Assembly (NCBI GenBank): GCA_963971405.1
Contig: OZ020485.1
Coordinates: 29,345,921-29,409,920 of the forward strand
Source: Psococerastis gibbosa
Taxonomy: Eukaryota > Arthropoda > Insecta > Psocodea > Psocidae
DNA length: 64,000 bases
Direction: 5' to 3'
Shown: in pieces, positions 34,410-47,309 of the stretch
Position numbering within the stretch: position 1 is the first letter of the stretch
Layout of the letters: each line of letters opens with the position of its first letter
Notes under the pieces: generated by a model
The model's database searches: none
The model's input: only the letters and a program-made list of their open reading frames with translations
What the model was told of the DNA's origin: nothing
Made by a program: the position numbers and the translations under genes

Positions 34410-37400
34410 TTCACTCACTTTTTTTCTTGACCCGTCAGGAACCCAGGACAAGGTGCATATTTTGAGAAAAACATTTCTTTTTCATGTCCAGTATTCCCTG
34501 GACAAGGAGCATATATTACAAAAATACCATAACTTACAGAATAATACATCCCGCATCCCCAAGCTAGCGCTTATTTGGGACAAAAGACTCATACAGTGCT
34601 GCTAAACAAGGCTTAATCATTTATTTTTGTTATTTATTTATAATGTTTATTTTATTTTATTTTTATTTTATTTTTATAATGTCAGTTTTTACTATTATTA
34701 ACTCCCATTGACCAGCCATCTTTTTATACCCCCTTTTAAGTCACCCATCTGTTTAAATTTTTTCATTAGTGGGGGAAGTTCATTAAATATCTTTGGTGTA
34801 AGTACTTTGTTTAATCTCTCTATCTTATCTCAAACACAAATAATAATAATAATAAAGGCATCACTTATTACCTCCCAGCGATTGCAAGGATAATTTTTTC
34901 CCATTTGTTCAAATTAGCAAAATTGTCAGGCAGGAAACGCTAGAGTAAGTCTCAACAAAAAAAATAACGAATATTGGTAATCGATTTTTTTTTTAAATTA
35001 CCCCAACGAAGAAAGACAAAAGGCAGCAAACTTTCAAGAAGACAAGAGAATATAAAAAGCACAAGAAACTTGAGAAGGTCGGGTTAGGTTGAAAAATATA
35101 CAAAAAGAGAAAGATATATCAATGGAAGTAGAGACCACAAACAACTTGGGGAAATTCACCCTTTGTCAGTTTTGTACTTTTCCCAGAGTTGCTATAGCCA
35201 TGTAGTATAAAAGGAATTATGGTGTGCTCAGTAGAGGAAAGGGAATATTACGATATTAATCTTCAGCAAGACATTTCACTTTTCTTCTTTTTAGACAACG
35301 CGACGAATGCATGTTTGTTTTGGACCATTCGACTAACTAACTGTTGACACCATGGCTAAGATTGGGTGCCAACTTTTAATTTGCCAATTGGCTTCCTCAA
35401 GTTTTTTCGTACAACAACCAAGTTACACCCCCTTCACGACGCCCCTGTTGAGGACAAAGCCTGACCAAAGCCACATAAAAATGAGGACTAGCTCAAGAGG
35501 ACCCTTGCCAAGGAAATAAGACATGCAAGCGTAAAGCCACCGATAACCGGCCCCGTTGTCTCTGAGCCTGCATTCGAGCAAGAGATGGCCATTTTAAATA
35601 ATTATTTTTTCCATTCGTTCCTTCACAGCTGCTCTTTCTTATTATAAAAGAAATATTTCAAAACTATAATATTTTACCGACCGTTTTCTTAGTTAAAGTT
35701 GTGACGGTATTTAGCAAACAAACAACCAGGTAGTACAATAATTTCACGGTTGATATTACAAATGCGTCGTTTAGAGCAAAATATTGGAAACACTCTAGTA
35801 CAATCGAGTATTGCCAACGTTTCATCACCAACTGGGCATGGAAGAAACCCGAGGCGGAAAATGTGACACCACACAGGTTATATTAATGAAATTCTACCCC
35901 ATTCATCAACAACCTTTCAAGCAGCTTATCTGTTTTAATCACCACCATTCAAATTAGCAGCAGTTGCAAACACGCAGGCAAACAGCCTCAAATGAGAGTG
36001 TAGAAAAGAAAGTTACACTCAATACACTGCACTACTTGGCTAAATTTGGAAAGTTAACTTATTGGAACCCGCATATGCAGTTGGTTAAGTGGAGCTTACG
36101 CCAGTAACCATCCATCAATGGTAAGTAACTCTTTGTCTGCTCACTATCGTCCTCAGCCACTATAGGTTGACATCTTGGACATATGTCGTCGTCATACAGT
36201 AGACAACCAAAACAATTAGGAAACAGCATAGGTGCTGTTGGACTAGGCATTGAAACGAACGAAACACCGAATTTATTTGATTTTACCAATGCATGCTTAT
36301 GGAAGTATTGGAATAAATGAAGCGTTTCGTTTGTTTCAATGTCTGGTCCAACAGTATAAAGCCTTTAATAAAACAATTACTTGAAAATACTTCAGTGCCT
36401 AGCTACGCAAACTGCAGTAGATTTTATTCTGTAGTGAAGTAAATGCACATTTTCCACCCCCTGACTTTTTTATTAAAAGCAATATATTATGCGCATTGTG
36501 CATAACAACTGGAGGGGGTGGATTTTTCCCCTCAGCCATTATTTTCCGTTCAAGCACAATGCTAACAATGCACACATTTGCATGGAATAATAGTTAAGTC
36601 CTACCTCTACGAAATGTATTAACAAATGCGAATTTGAATCGTAGCTACAATTCTGCATTTATTTGGTTTAAGCCTACCGAAAATGGGTGCCATAAAATTT
36701 ACATATCCATCGAAATAACGGTTCTGAGACTAGCCTATAAAATACTGTATACAAAGTTTTTAGGTACTGTCAAGTGCCGGTACAAAACAGCCCAAGCCGA
36801 TACTTTTTAATGGTAGGTACCTTTTCTGGGGTTTAACGGGCTCATTAATTATTATAGGGTCCGTCTGTCTGTTTGGGTAATTATTGGGGTAGCAGGAGGT
36901 TATCACCAAAGAAAATTCTATGCTTAACAGACAACATTTACTATTTACGATGTCGGTTGGACGGCCTTTTGACTTGCTGAACTTTAAGTCCTTCACCACC
37001 ATCGTCATCTGACAAATGGTGACGGAGGGTGAGAGCTAAAGGCAATGTTGGCCGCTCCATTCATAAATAGTACACCCGATGGTGGGGCTAGTTGTCAAAA
37101 CTTAAATTTTCTCAACAGAAATCTAAAACCAAAACACTCTTTCAACATACACGCACACGCACACCTACACCAACAAACATATAGAACATACATATACAAA
37201 ACATTATTTCACCAGGTTCGCATGAACAAGGAAAATGGCCAATAGTTAATAGAAGAGTATGAAATAACAAGATATGATGTAATGATGACCATCATAGTGG
37301 CTCGTGTCCGCCCACAGCTAATTGCTATCCAAATCCAACGTCAATGTTATAAATTTTAATTGGTTGAGTGTTTCCATAAGCTACGGATCGGATAATAACT

Positions 37401-37455
37401 TTGAAAGCCAATGAAACCTACAGAAAAAATATTGCGGTAGATCGAATGTTGGCAG
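34410..37455. other. No gene recognised
   Basis: A 76-codon minus frame at 36059-36289 has four cysteines in a 'CFGCLL...CPRC' arrangement, but no known zinc-binding domain and no supporting splice context. The rest is AT-rich, with a TAA microsatellite near 34840. Confidence 0.4.
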
Positions 37456-37473
37456 GGAAATTCATTGAATGAA

Positions 37474-37746
37474 CTTACTTACTTTACTTTAGCCAACGCC
37501 CGTCTGTGGCAGGTGAGCCATTCGACGTCGAGTCTCCCAATATCGCGTTGTATGATTTTGAGGAAGGGAATCGAGAGCTGGACATCTATGTAGATGGGCA
37601 GCTGTCTGAGCGGCCTGTGAGCAGAGTGGACAGGTGTCGTTGTCAGCCAGGCCTATGCGGTGTAGATGCGCCTGCAGGTAGTCGTGGCCGGTTATGAGCC
37701 TGAACCGTGCTACGGCGTCCCTCCGTTCGATGTTATGTGGATTCAA
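37474..37746 (-). pseudogene. 5'-truncated LINE 3' end with a 12-bp target-site duplication
   Basis: The 85-codon frame contains 'ARFRLITGHDYLQAHLHRIG' and a 'CPLC...AAHLHRCPAL' cysteine/histidine block. This is the typical C-terminal region, beyond RT (and RNase H where present), of arthropod LINE ORF2. The element ends in a (TAAG)n tail at its 3' side (37474-37490 on the plus strand). Perfect 12-bp repeats TCATTGAATGAA flank it at 37462-37473 and 37747-37758. The frame opens exactly at the junction, showing truncation at insertion and not later decay. It is a young copy. Confidence 0.9.
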
Positions 37747-37759
37747 TCATTGAATGAAG

Positions 37760-38715
37760 GAAGTGTACAGTTGAAAAATATAAAATACCTACGGTAGTCA
37801 AAAGCGCATCAGTTTTTACGGTATAGGTTTAAAATGGTTAAACACTTCACTTTCGTAGTAAACTGTATTGAAATAAGGTTAACAACTCTAACCCGGAATA
37901 AGAAACGACTGCGTTAAAGCGCAATATGAAATTTTACTCGGGGTCATTGTTATTAAAAAAACAAAAACTTCAACTGTATTTTAATCAAATGAAACCATTT
38001 TTAAACGAAAATCGTAAACATGCCGGACCTGGTTGGAAGGGATTCGAAAAGATTTAGTCCTCGCCACAGTGGAGAAAAAAACCACAGGCAGCAGCTGTTT
38101 CATAAGGCATACTGGGATTTCCTCAGTCATGTGAAAAAATTACAAGTTGGCAGAAGGTCTTAATTCGAGGTAGATTAAAACCGAAGAGACTCGGCAACCG
38201 CGATCCAGAGGGGCCCAATCCCCAGGTCACTTTAACCCCCTGTTTAGCTTACTCCACTAAATATTGCAGGCCTGGGTAACTTGGAAATTAGTTTCGAAAT
38301 AAAGACGTTTTAGACTGATTATATTTTCCACTCCTTTAAATAATATATTGCTCTTGACTAAGCTTTTCAACACGGTCTCATAATGATTGGCGAGTATAGT
38401 TCATTGCAAGGTAAAAACAGCAGCCATTGGGACTAAGTTAGCGGTTTTTTTTTTACTCATATCGGTACTTGGTGAAGTCATGCTTTCACCTCAATGGTAA
38501 GCTTGTCTCAGCTGGTCATTAACGCTTGTTGCCATTGGCTAAAAATTCATACGGAAACAATATAATAATGTCCGAAATCCATGGGGTCGTTGGCATTGGA
38601 CAAGGGACCAATAAGTAGGCCTAGGTTAATGAAAAGTCCTTCAGGACATTATTATTATTATACAGAAATAATTAGATTACTCGTTACTTCGTGGTATTTC
38701 ATTTTAATAAAAAAA
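37760..38715. other. No gene seen
   Basis: AT-rich sequence, short frames only. Confidence 0.5.
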
Positions 38716-38721
38716 AAAACC

Positions 38722-39110
38722 AAAACTTAGAGTTTTAGAAAAACTTGTTATAACAACCCGAATTAGTAAAACCCAAATAGAAATTAACTTTGTCTAAGAA
38801 ACCCACTTGTGTTCTTTTTAAGCGCTTTCGGCAAGAACTGCCATCTACAGAGGGAAACCCACTAGCACAGTTACACCTTATCTGCGACTTGAGACTTGCT
38901 CAACTCGAGGAGAAGATGCAAATGTGAGTAGGGAGAGGAAACCTATAGGAATGGGAGCGGGGGGAGGGGATGGAATGGGGCATGGCTGGTAACCTATTCC
39001 TAACCTACTAACACAAGTGGGTTTCTTATTAGACAAAGTTAATTTCTTAACGATTATTTGGGTTTTACTAATTCGGGTTGTTATAACAAGTTTTTCTAAA
39101 GTTTTTGTTA
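38722..39110. mobile_element. 390-bp element with ~90-100 bp inverted terminal repeats
   Basis: Left arm 38722-38812 and right arm 39011-39110 are near-perfect reverse complements, through AAAACTTGTTATAACAACCC, TTAGTAAAACCCAAATA, TTAACTTTGTCTAAGAAACC and CACTTGTGT. The ~200-bp centre is GC-richer and has no coding capacity. It is a MITE-like non-autonomous DNA element. Confidence 0.8.
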
Positions 39111-39119
39111 TTTTTTGTT

Positions 39120-41155
39120 TATTATTATACAGTATATAATTAAATAGAGCTGGATCTATATAAGTTAGCGGATTTTATCTAAAATCCTGATACAACAGTT
39201 TATTCTAAAGTGACTGACATGCTGCGCGCATTTGCCGCAAACTTCTAGAAACTTGGAAGTGCCAAGTTTTTGATTCCACTCTGGCCAACATTTTAAGAAG
39301 CGGAATGTTTCTAGCATTAAAACTAGGATACTCTCTTCCGTCGGGTTTATAATTAATTTTAGCTAATTTAGAAAGTAAAACAACCTGAGGCACACATAGA
39401 AAGGTAACCTACCCAAAGTATTAGAGTTAGTTTAGGCTATTCGTCAATTATTAAACACTTGGTTTCCATAGGTGGCTGGGGGATCCAATGACATAAATGT
39501 GTTGAATTGTATCTTCTGGACCAGAAACTGCTACAGGCATACAGAGGAAAAAATTGGGCCACCCTTATTAAATCACCAAAACCTAGGCCCTGCCGAGGGC
39601 AGTGAGCGTTGATGTCATCAGGACCACCAATGATATTTCATGATATTTGATTTTTTACACTTATAAGGCTTTTCTCCCTCCGATGGTCTCTTAAGGCTAT
39701 TCCTGGCTTACAAAATATTTCGTAATATCTCCGTTGAGTTGAATGAACCGACGGATCGTCAATGTTCCACGCATTGTTCACTATATTGCAGAACTTGATT
39801 ACATACAATGTTTAAAAGTACACGCAAGAGGGCAATTTTTACGAGCAACCCCTACATGTTCCGTTTATTACAGCACCGGGTTATTTTTAAATGCCGGTGA
39901 GAAGGACTCTAATAAGCGTGTGGGGGTTGTTATTAATGTTTTCAATTACTCATGCATCTAAGGGATATTCCATAAATAAATTTGTCGACACACCCGAATT
40001 CTCGCAATCCTGTTGTTCAATTTCATGAATTATGATATTACGAGTACACTCTTTGTTTTCACGTATGCAGTCAGGCAGAATTTGTACATGGCCATAATGG
40101 AGTATGCATAACTCAAATGTCACGTGACGTATTTTAGCAGAAAGCAATTTGTAAAACAAATGTAGGTTACGATAATTTTACCTTTAAAAAATCGGAGCAC
40201 TCATAAGGGTTCAAGCTTAATAAGAGAAAAAATAATTATAGAAAATCCATGTGTAACAACAACAGCGGGCACGATATTCCACTCCCATATGGGTCATAAT
40301 TTAAGCTTACAAAATTCTGGGAAACTGAAGTTGCAGCCATTAATTCCAGTTTGATTCCAGAAGCAGTCACGTATGCCCACGTTGTTCATGACGTCTACCA
40401 ACTAATCCCTTAGCTCCACTGTAGTTAGGTCACCTTTAAAACTCCCCAAACTATTGTTCATCCCATTTTATGGTGGGCCCCATTACTTATTCATCATCTG
40501 GAGAGAACATGCTGCATAATGTATTGTCGCTGTAACGAGGGGCACACTTCTGAATTTTACGACTTGCATAAATTTCGAATGTTGGCGCTTCGGGGAAAGG
40601 GGAGCGAGGGTACAAGTGCGTACATATAACCTCCTTTGCACGCGTTGCGGTCTTCGTGGCCAATGCTCCGATAGAACAAGGAAAGGTGACACCCCCCCCC
40701 CCCCCCACTGTTGAGAATTGTTTTTTTACGAAGCCGGTAAAAAGTCGGGGAGATTTTTTTTACTGCGGAGGTTTCAGAAAATGTTAATCTGAGTTTTAGC
40801 GTGCTTTAGAAGGAGGATTTCCTGCCACTATAAATTTGTACGTGGTTTCCGTCCTCTCGCGTCTCTTTTGACCATTCACCCCCCCCCCCCCCTTCTGCTC
40901 GCCTCCTCGCGATAATGCCGTTGTGTCATAGCTAGGTTTCCGCTTCCCCTCCCCTATGCATGTCACTACGTTCCCACAGAAAGATTCATGTTTGCTTTTC
41001 CATAAACTCATGAATTACAGAGCTTTTGTGAAAGTGTCAGCAAGGTGTGAGACGGAATTCTCATATAAAAAGATGTTTTTATGTAAGGTACATCAAGCTA
41101 TCCTGTAAGTAAACAGTTTGCGGCGTCAGAGGATATAACTTACTGAGGTCAGGAC
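39120..41155. other. No gene recognised
   Basis: Short unrecognised frames. Two long C tracts at 40692-40706 and 40879-40892 lie within 200 bp of one another. Confidence 0.45.
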
Positions 41156-41159
41156 AAAG

Positions 41160-41235
41160 CGGCAATGTGGTGTAGAGATAACACGATCACATAGGCAAAG
41201 ATCGGGAGTTCGAGTCCCGTCATGTCCCGGTTTTA
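41160..41235 (+). repeat. tRNA-like sequence (tRNA pseudogene or SINE head)
   Basis: GGCAATGTGGTGTAGAGATA contains an A-box-like segment with a GTGT/ACAC D-stem. The T-arm CGGGA-GTTCGAG-TCCCG is perfect. The acceptor stem pairs only in part (GGCAATG against CATGTCC), and the anticodon stem is weak, so I do not call a functional tRNA. Confidence 0.5.
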
Positions 41236-41239
41236 CTTG

Positions 41240-44235
41240 ATTCTCTTACGTCGGATTTAAAACTCAGTCCAGTCAGTACTATGCAAACAATACAATACAC
41301 AAAACCATGTAAATTATAGTTTCATTTTTATGCACTAATAATCGAAACTGTTGGCGGCATTTGATTCATTAGTGAAAATTAAATTCTGCATCAAGTGAAA
41401 TAGTGAAAATACTGAATTTTAGCATTCCAATACCTGAATTCGTAATTTAAACCATATACCTATGCTACAGTACATGTCAAACTTTACTTTTTCCTCTCCA
41501 GCATATTTGTACACACTATGGAAAGCCTCGCTCCAAAAAGCGCACTGTGTACAGTAGAGTAAATCATATCAGCGGAATAACTCCGACTGCGAGGAAGCGT
41601 GTAACGGAAGCCAGACGTCTGGCGTATGAAAAAAAAGGAAAATCATACTAGAAATGACCACCAAATAACCCAAAACGACTGCCCTGTTGATAATGGTAGA
41701 GAAATGGAACAGTATGACTGTGAGAGTAACATAGCAGTTTTCCAGGCAGAGAAAATAATTGCATTACGAGGGTTTTAATGCTCGTATTTAGTGTTGCAGT
41801 GTGGGTTATTTACAACAAAAAAACTCAGCATTTTCAACCCAGTCTAACAACGTCGTGTTAGCTGAGAACTGGGTTTGATCTGCTATGGATTAAACGTTTC
41901 AATATTTGGAGAATATAGATTTACGCTGGCGGTTTCCGTGATTAAATAACGGCGTTGTATATTTAATCTCCTTTGATTGGAAGTGTTGACGCCATTGCAT
42001 TTCCAGAGAAATGCGCACAGTAGATTTGTTCAATATTACTCTGGGGAACTTTGTCAATAGAGCTAATTGCGGGGCAACTTTTAGCAATGCAAATGGTTCA
42101 TCGGTAAAATTACTGTTTATCGGAGTATTCATCAAGTGAAGTTTTGGTTGAAAGAAACGATTTTATATATCCTTATAGAAGCTGGTAGTGCATCGACTAT
42201 CGAGTAAGCAGAACAGGAGAAAATTTAGCATATCTTTTTAAAACATTTTAACTTATCAAACATGTTTGAAAAAATAAATGAAGAGGTGAATTTAGGAACG
42301 TATAAGAAAACTCTGAACTCCATAATGAACGAGTAAATAATACTGGGTACGGTATCTCTCTAAAAAAGCATACCTTCTGGAGAAAAAAAAATTATAAAAC
42401 TTATTATTAAAATAATAATGCGAATCCAGTTAAAACTACGAACCAGCAGCGAACTCAAAATATTGTATTACCGTATCTTATCCCAGCTAAAATTCTGCCA
42501 CAATCCCCTTTTTCTATACATTAGCATGAAGTAATTCGATTTGTCTCTTCAAATAAGAGCACCTACTTTGTCCACCATTGCATTTTTTAAATATTTAAAT
42601 TAGTTACCTGGCATGGGTCACATCAGACCCTTTGAGCAGCGTATCGACATCAGTCTATTGAGTTCATTTATTAGTTTTCATCGGTCCATTTTGTAAGCCG
42701 AAAGGCTACGCGAAACGCACTTTGACTGGATGCTTGCTGTTCTTTAATGTGGCGCTATCAGGGAATGCCTGTTTGAAACACACTATCTTTTGCACCTGAA
42801 CGCTGTGCATTCGGAGTTACGGACAAGATGTCATTGCATTAGAATGAGTTAGTGTGAATTTTTACAAATTGTTTACTTTGCAAGCTTAGCACCATGGGCT
42901 ATAATGTTATCGTTTATTTTATTAGCTCATATTGTTCACTACAACTAATGTGCAATTTGACAAACTGTCCTATAAATTCCCGGTATGCCCCATAACTTAT
43001 TTCAAGATACAATAGTTATAGCGGTAGTTCATTATTTTCACTAAATTTGTGCCATGTTTCCAAGTTAAAACTATTATTATTTTTAATTTGTGACGATATT
43101 TAATGGGTTTCATATTTTTGGAATTATTATTTCAATTTTTAACTAGTATATGAAAGTTCAAGGGTATAGTAAAGTGTACAATAGAGAATTTGAACTTACA
43201 GATCCTACAATTTAAATTTATGGACAAGACTATTTACATGTGCACACAGTTATAAAGAATACTTAGCAGGACGATTTTCCCTACCCTACCCCTAGACACA
43301 GCTTGAAAAGTAACTCCAATCATTAGTAAATGGCGGTGCTGTCCAGTATTCCTTTTCAAGCGATGCGATGGTGGGTCCTGGCCTTAGGGTAATAGGGTTA
43401 AGGGTAGTTTCATTTAGAAAATTAACTAGCCGGGCTTGGCGATTTTTCAACCCCTTGGACGAGAACAGGGGCAGTAAGGAAGCAAGGCTCAAACTCACAC
43501 CCTGCTTAACCCCCTTACCAGGGCTTGGAAAAGTGAACATGTGCCCAAAATAAAAATAAATAAGCTGACATGGTAAAAAAGGGGTGGGACATAAGCGTAG
43601 TCCCAGGGGGGAACCAGCCTCAATCCCCTTCATGTATTATTTAAATGTTATTCAGCCCCATTGTCCTGTACACTGCTCTTCTATTCATTGGTCTCATCCC
43701 TACCTAAAACGCTCCGCTCTCATTTAGAGCTCTCAATCACCATTAATTAATTGCACCCTCCTTTTAGGAACTTTAAGAATTTCCGAGGAGAGTTAAGACC
43801 TTTCATGAAAGAGGGTCCAATCGAGTCAAACCATCTTTTGGGGGAGTATTTCGCATCGACCATATTAGACTAATTTTTTAATTAAACAAAACATTTGTAG
43901 AGGTGACAGGTACAAATCTTTAGCAAAAGTAGGGCCAAAGTTAATAACATACAGACCAAACGGAAAAACGATATATTTTAGAGAGCCTGCACCACCCTGA
44001 CCCTATCATTTCAAAGAGTGCAGTGTCATAATTATTTTCATGCGCAAATTTTAGAGATAAAAAAGTGTTATAATGGTGTTATACGAAGAAAAATCATTTT
44101 AATGGCCAAAAAGATAAAAACACATTGGACAATCCCTCAATGTACAGTAGTATACGCGTAGTACATAATAAAGAAAATGTAACATGATGATTTTATAACA
44201 TTTTTCAAGATTCAAATTGAAATAGACATTGTAGT
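41240..44235. other. No gene recognised
   Basis: AT-rich, with a GC-richer stop-poor patch at 43290-43635 holding antisense-overlapping frames (113 and 61 codons). No recognisable motif; possibly a decayed transposon UTR. Confidence 0.4.
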
Positions 44236-44239
44236 AATA

Positions 44240-44640
44240 CAATATTTATATAACCTATGGACTTTGACACAAGCTATGGAGAACAGAATCAGTGCATATC
44301 AAATGTCGATACACAGACGAATGCTGCACATATCCTGGAGAGGTCGCGTCCCTAATTCTGAAGTACTGAGGCGAATGGGCACAGAAGAAGAGTTGCTGCT
44401 GACGGTTAAGAAAAGGAAACTAGCATACTTCGGCCATGTGATGAGGAACACGAAGAGTATCGCCTTTTGCATGTAATAATCCAAGGGAAGATAGAAGGAC
44501 TGAGTGCTCCCGGCAGAAGAAGAACATCTTGGTTGAAAACCCCGAGGCAATGGTTTGGCAAGAGCACGACTTTCGTTTTCAGAGCAGCAGTCCAAGTTGC
44601 CATGATGATCGAGAGAAGAAGCATTTAAAGAAGAAAAATA
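44240..44640 (+). pseudogene. LINE 3' coding end (RTE-like C-terminus), one frameshift
   Basis: The frame to about 44476 encodes 'YQMSIHRRMLHISWR', 'LLLTVKKRKLAYFGHVMR'. From 44455 another frame continues with 'EYRLLHVIIQGKIEG', 'GRRRTSWLKTPRQW' and ends at a TAA at 44626-44628. These are conserved segments of the region beyond RT in a family of arthropod non-LTR elements often annotated as endonuclease-reverse transcriptase. It is the best-preserved of three copies in this window (others at 3915-4240 and 26785-26885). The RT core is absent. Confidence 0.8.
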
Positions 44641-44644
44641 ACCG

Positions 44645-45165
44645 ATAAAAAGAGACTTGGGCACCCAATTTTATCATTTTACGAACTGAAAATATTTTAA
44701 AATAATGAACCTATCTACACAATACAGTCAACACGAAAATCATGTTAGTAACAGCAAAAGAAAAATGTGCCCAAGGGGATCAAAATCCAGTAACAGACAC
44801 TCAGCTTCAATTTTCGCCTCGGCAGCAAACTTTGGCAATTCCAGTTAATGTTACGACTCCCCGGAGTCTCGGTCTGGAAAATATCGCCATGATATGAGAC
44901 AACAATACGGTAACAATCTTGCTCACTGAATAATATTGTTCGCAATATGCATGAGAGCAAACATAACTGTAGCACTGGCTAATTAACTAATACGCAATTT
45001 TATGAGACAATATGGTTTAGTAACAACGAATCTTGTCTACAAAGTAGGCTTTTTTATTTCATAATAGCAGAATCGGAGGCTAACTAAAATTATAACATAT
45101 ATTGTCGTACAAGTTAAAACTGGAGTTCTATATTATCTTTTTTTTGTCTTTTTCAAAAAAAGATT
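44645..45165. other. No gene seen
   Basis: AT-rich flank without recognisable features. Confidence 0.5.
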
Positions 45166-45179
45166 AATCGCATGCAAAC

Positions 45180-45325
45180 AATTTAATGAATGTATCCGAT
45201 TGACCTCTTCAGTCGCCTCTGTAGGTTAGTACCTGTGTTGAGCTACAACACGTCTCCGATCGCATGGCGTGTAAAGACTCGCACAAGTGCAAGCACGCTA
45301 CCACCTGGCCATCGAAGTCGATAAA
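45180..45325 (-). mobile_element. SINE-like repeat (family 2), uninterrupted copy
   Basis: Matches both halves of the interrupted copy at 7741-8005. On the minus strand it starts near CGACTTCGATGGCCAGGTGG, with an A-box-like GGCCAGGTGGTAGCGTGC, then GAGTCTTTACACGCC, and ends TTCATTAAAT. No clear B box is seen, so tRNA origin is probable, not shown. Confidence 0.6.
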
Positions 45326-45329
45326 GGGG

Positions 45330-47145
45330 AAGATATAGGGGAGATCGGACACTCGCCAAATTATTTTTTGAATGCCAGTATTTTCAATGACTGGTCATAA
45401 AAGACGTGGCAGGTGGCACCAAAAATAAAGAAAAAAATAGTGGGAAGTCAATGTTCCATCTCTCTTATACAAAACTCTAGTAATAACCAAGACAGTAATT
45501 TGCCACGACAAAAAAGGAGAACATAGATTGAAGAATGAAATTAAAAAAATAAGAACAAAAATCGCGAGATTCAAATGTTTCTTCAAAAGTGAGGAAATTG
45601 AGAAGTCCTTGTGACGATTACTGCCAAATCCAATTGTTTCTAATGTGACATTATTTCAAATAACTACCTATACTGCGCAGTTTCCAGCTTTTATATCCTC
45701 CGAAATATTTTCCCTTATTCAGCTTTAAGCACTTAAATGAATTATAAGATAAGCTCATAGCACTAGCAAATACGTTCCTCATTGGCTGGAATAAAAGAAT
45801 AGTGACAAGGGAGTAAATATTCATACGTCAGAACAGACTGCAGTTGAGGGAAAATGGAACGAGGCCAAGAGAAATAGATTTTCAGATTGAAAAAACATAC
45901 ATTGTATTCCAAGTTTGGTAACTCAAATTGGGGGGAAATGACAGTTTATTAAAAGGTAGCGGTAGGCTAACTTCGGACAGTAAATTTGAAGCATTGCAAT
46001 GTCATCAGAAAGGACAATTGTTACTGCAAACAAAACAGTGAAAAAATTATTCATTCTTGAGATAATATGGGAATTTATCGTATAAAGCAGGCAAAAGCAA
46101 ATATGTGTTATTTAATGTCAACAACACATGAAAAAACAACGTGGAACTGAGAGGGATTTCTATTTAAATAAGCGCCCCCTCCAACAAGGCACAGAGTAAA
46201 GAGAGACTCCGCACTACACTGCACCAACTTAACGTGGAATTATTTGATGAATGAAATAAAAATAATAATAATGAAAAAGTAATTTAAATAATATTTACTA
46301 AAGATTGCTTCTCCTGTTCTCTAGTGTCTTCATCATCGGTCAAGGTAATAAAGCGATATTGCGATTTTGTATTTTGGGACTTTTTGTGGGGGCCCCCCCG
46401 GCCTCTTAGCCAAACCCGACACTGATCAATGAGCATACGAGTACATACAGTGAAATTCCAAAATGTTCGCGCGAGAAATCTCCAAATGCTATTAGAGCCA
46501 ATACACATGACCACCCCATTCGATGCAGGGTAATTTGAAAAGCATTAAGCCTAAAATTAAAAAGTCTGGCCCCAGCTATCATCCCTTTTAAGCCATCCCA
46601 GAAGCTGACTGGGGCACGGTAAAATATGAAAATGAAAGGGGGGGGGAGGGAATTTGTTAATAATTTGATCCTCGTTTCTCCCACCCTTCATTATCTCCTT
46701 CCCCTAACGGCGGTCCCTCTCAATTAAATATACGTCAACTCACGTGGGGCGCCAATGTTAATAACGGTATTCTTACCTGCAAGCAAAAACAATTTTCGTT
46801 AGTAGCTGATAGGCATAGCTAGTGGAAACAGTGCTTCCAGTTGAAATTTCTGACTTTCAGCAACTGGTTAAGTGAACAATCATGCCACCGTGCATCTTAC
46901 TGCTCATACGGTGGATTGCCTCAATGACCTGTCAGAACGTATAAACCCTTGCAGGTCTGATAGGTGTTGGCATGTTCGTACTTACGTAACGTGTTTGGGC
47001 CTACGACAAGTTGCTCCAGAATGTTGTCATGGCCACGTTATAGGCTTCGAAAAGATGTTGTTAGTGAGACAGTTGTCAAGTGATTGGAACCCTTTTCTGC
47101 TGGTGCTTTTTGGAGGGTAAAAACCCCCCAAAATTGAGTCAGCCC
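45330..47145. other. No gene recognised
   Basis: AT-rich; frames of 76-92 codons near 46284-46684 are unrecognised. Confidence 0.45.
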
Positions 47146-47149
47146 CAAA

Positions 47150-47305
47150 TAAAGAAGTTGTCGCGAGATATAATTTTTGCGAACCAACTTGCCAAATTCA
47201 TCAAAATTCGCTGAGTAGTTTGTCCACAAATCGACGAACAAACAGACAGGCCGACCCTTCGCAAAAACATCAAAACGTGTAAATCTCGAGAACAAAACTT
47301 TCAAC
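47150..47305 (-). repeat. Dispersed repeat module, also inside the 62.5-kb repeat
   Basis: On the minus strand it holds ATTTACACGTTTTGATG, CGTCGATTTGTGGACAAACT and AATTTTGATGAATTTGGC, matching in order the ~250-bp module at 62475-62725 (ATTTACACGTTTTCAGG, CGTCGATTTCCGGGCAAACT, GATTTTGATGAAATTCGGC). That module is missing from the 8.3-kb copy. It is a separable unit of a composite repeat. Confidence 0.6.
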
Positions 47306-47309
47306 CTCC

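Noticed and set aside
36059..36289. Possible zinc-finger exon
   Set aside because: Four cysteines, but spacing fits no family I know, and neighbouring sequence gives no support.
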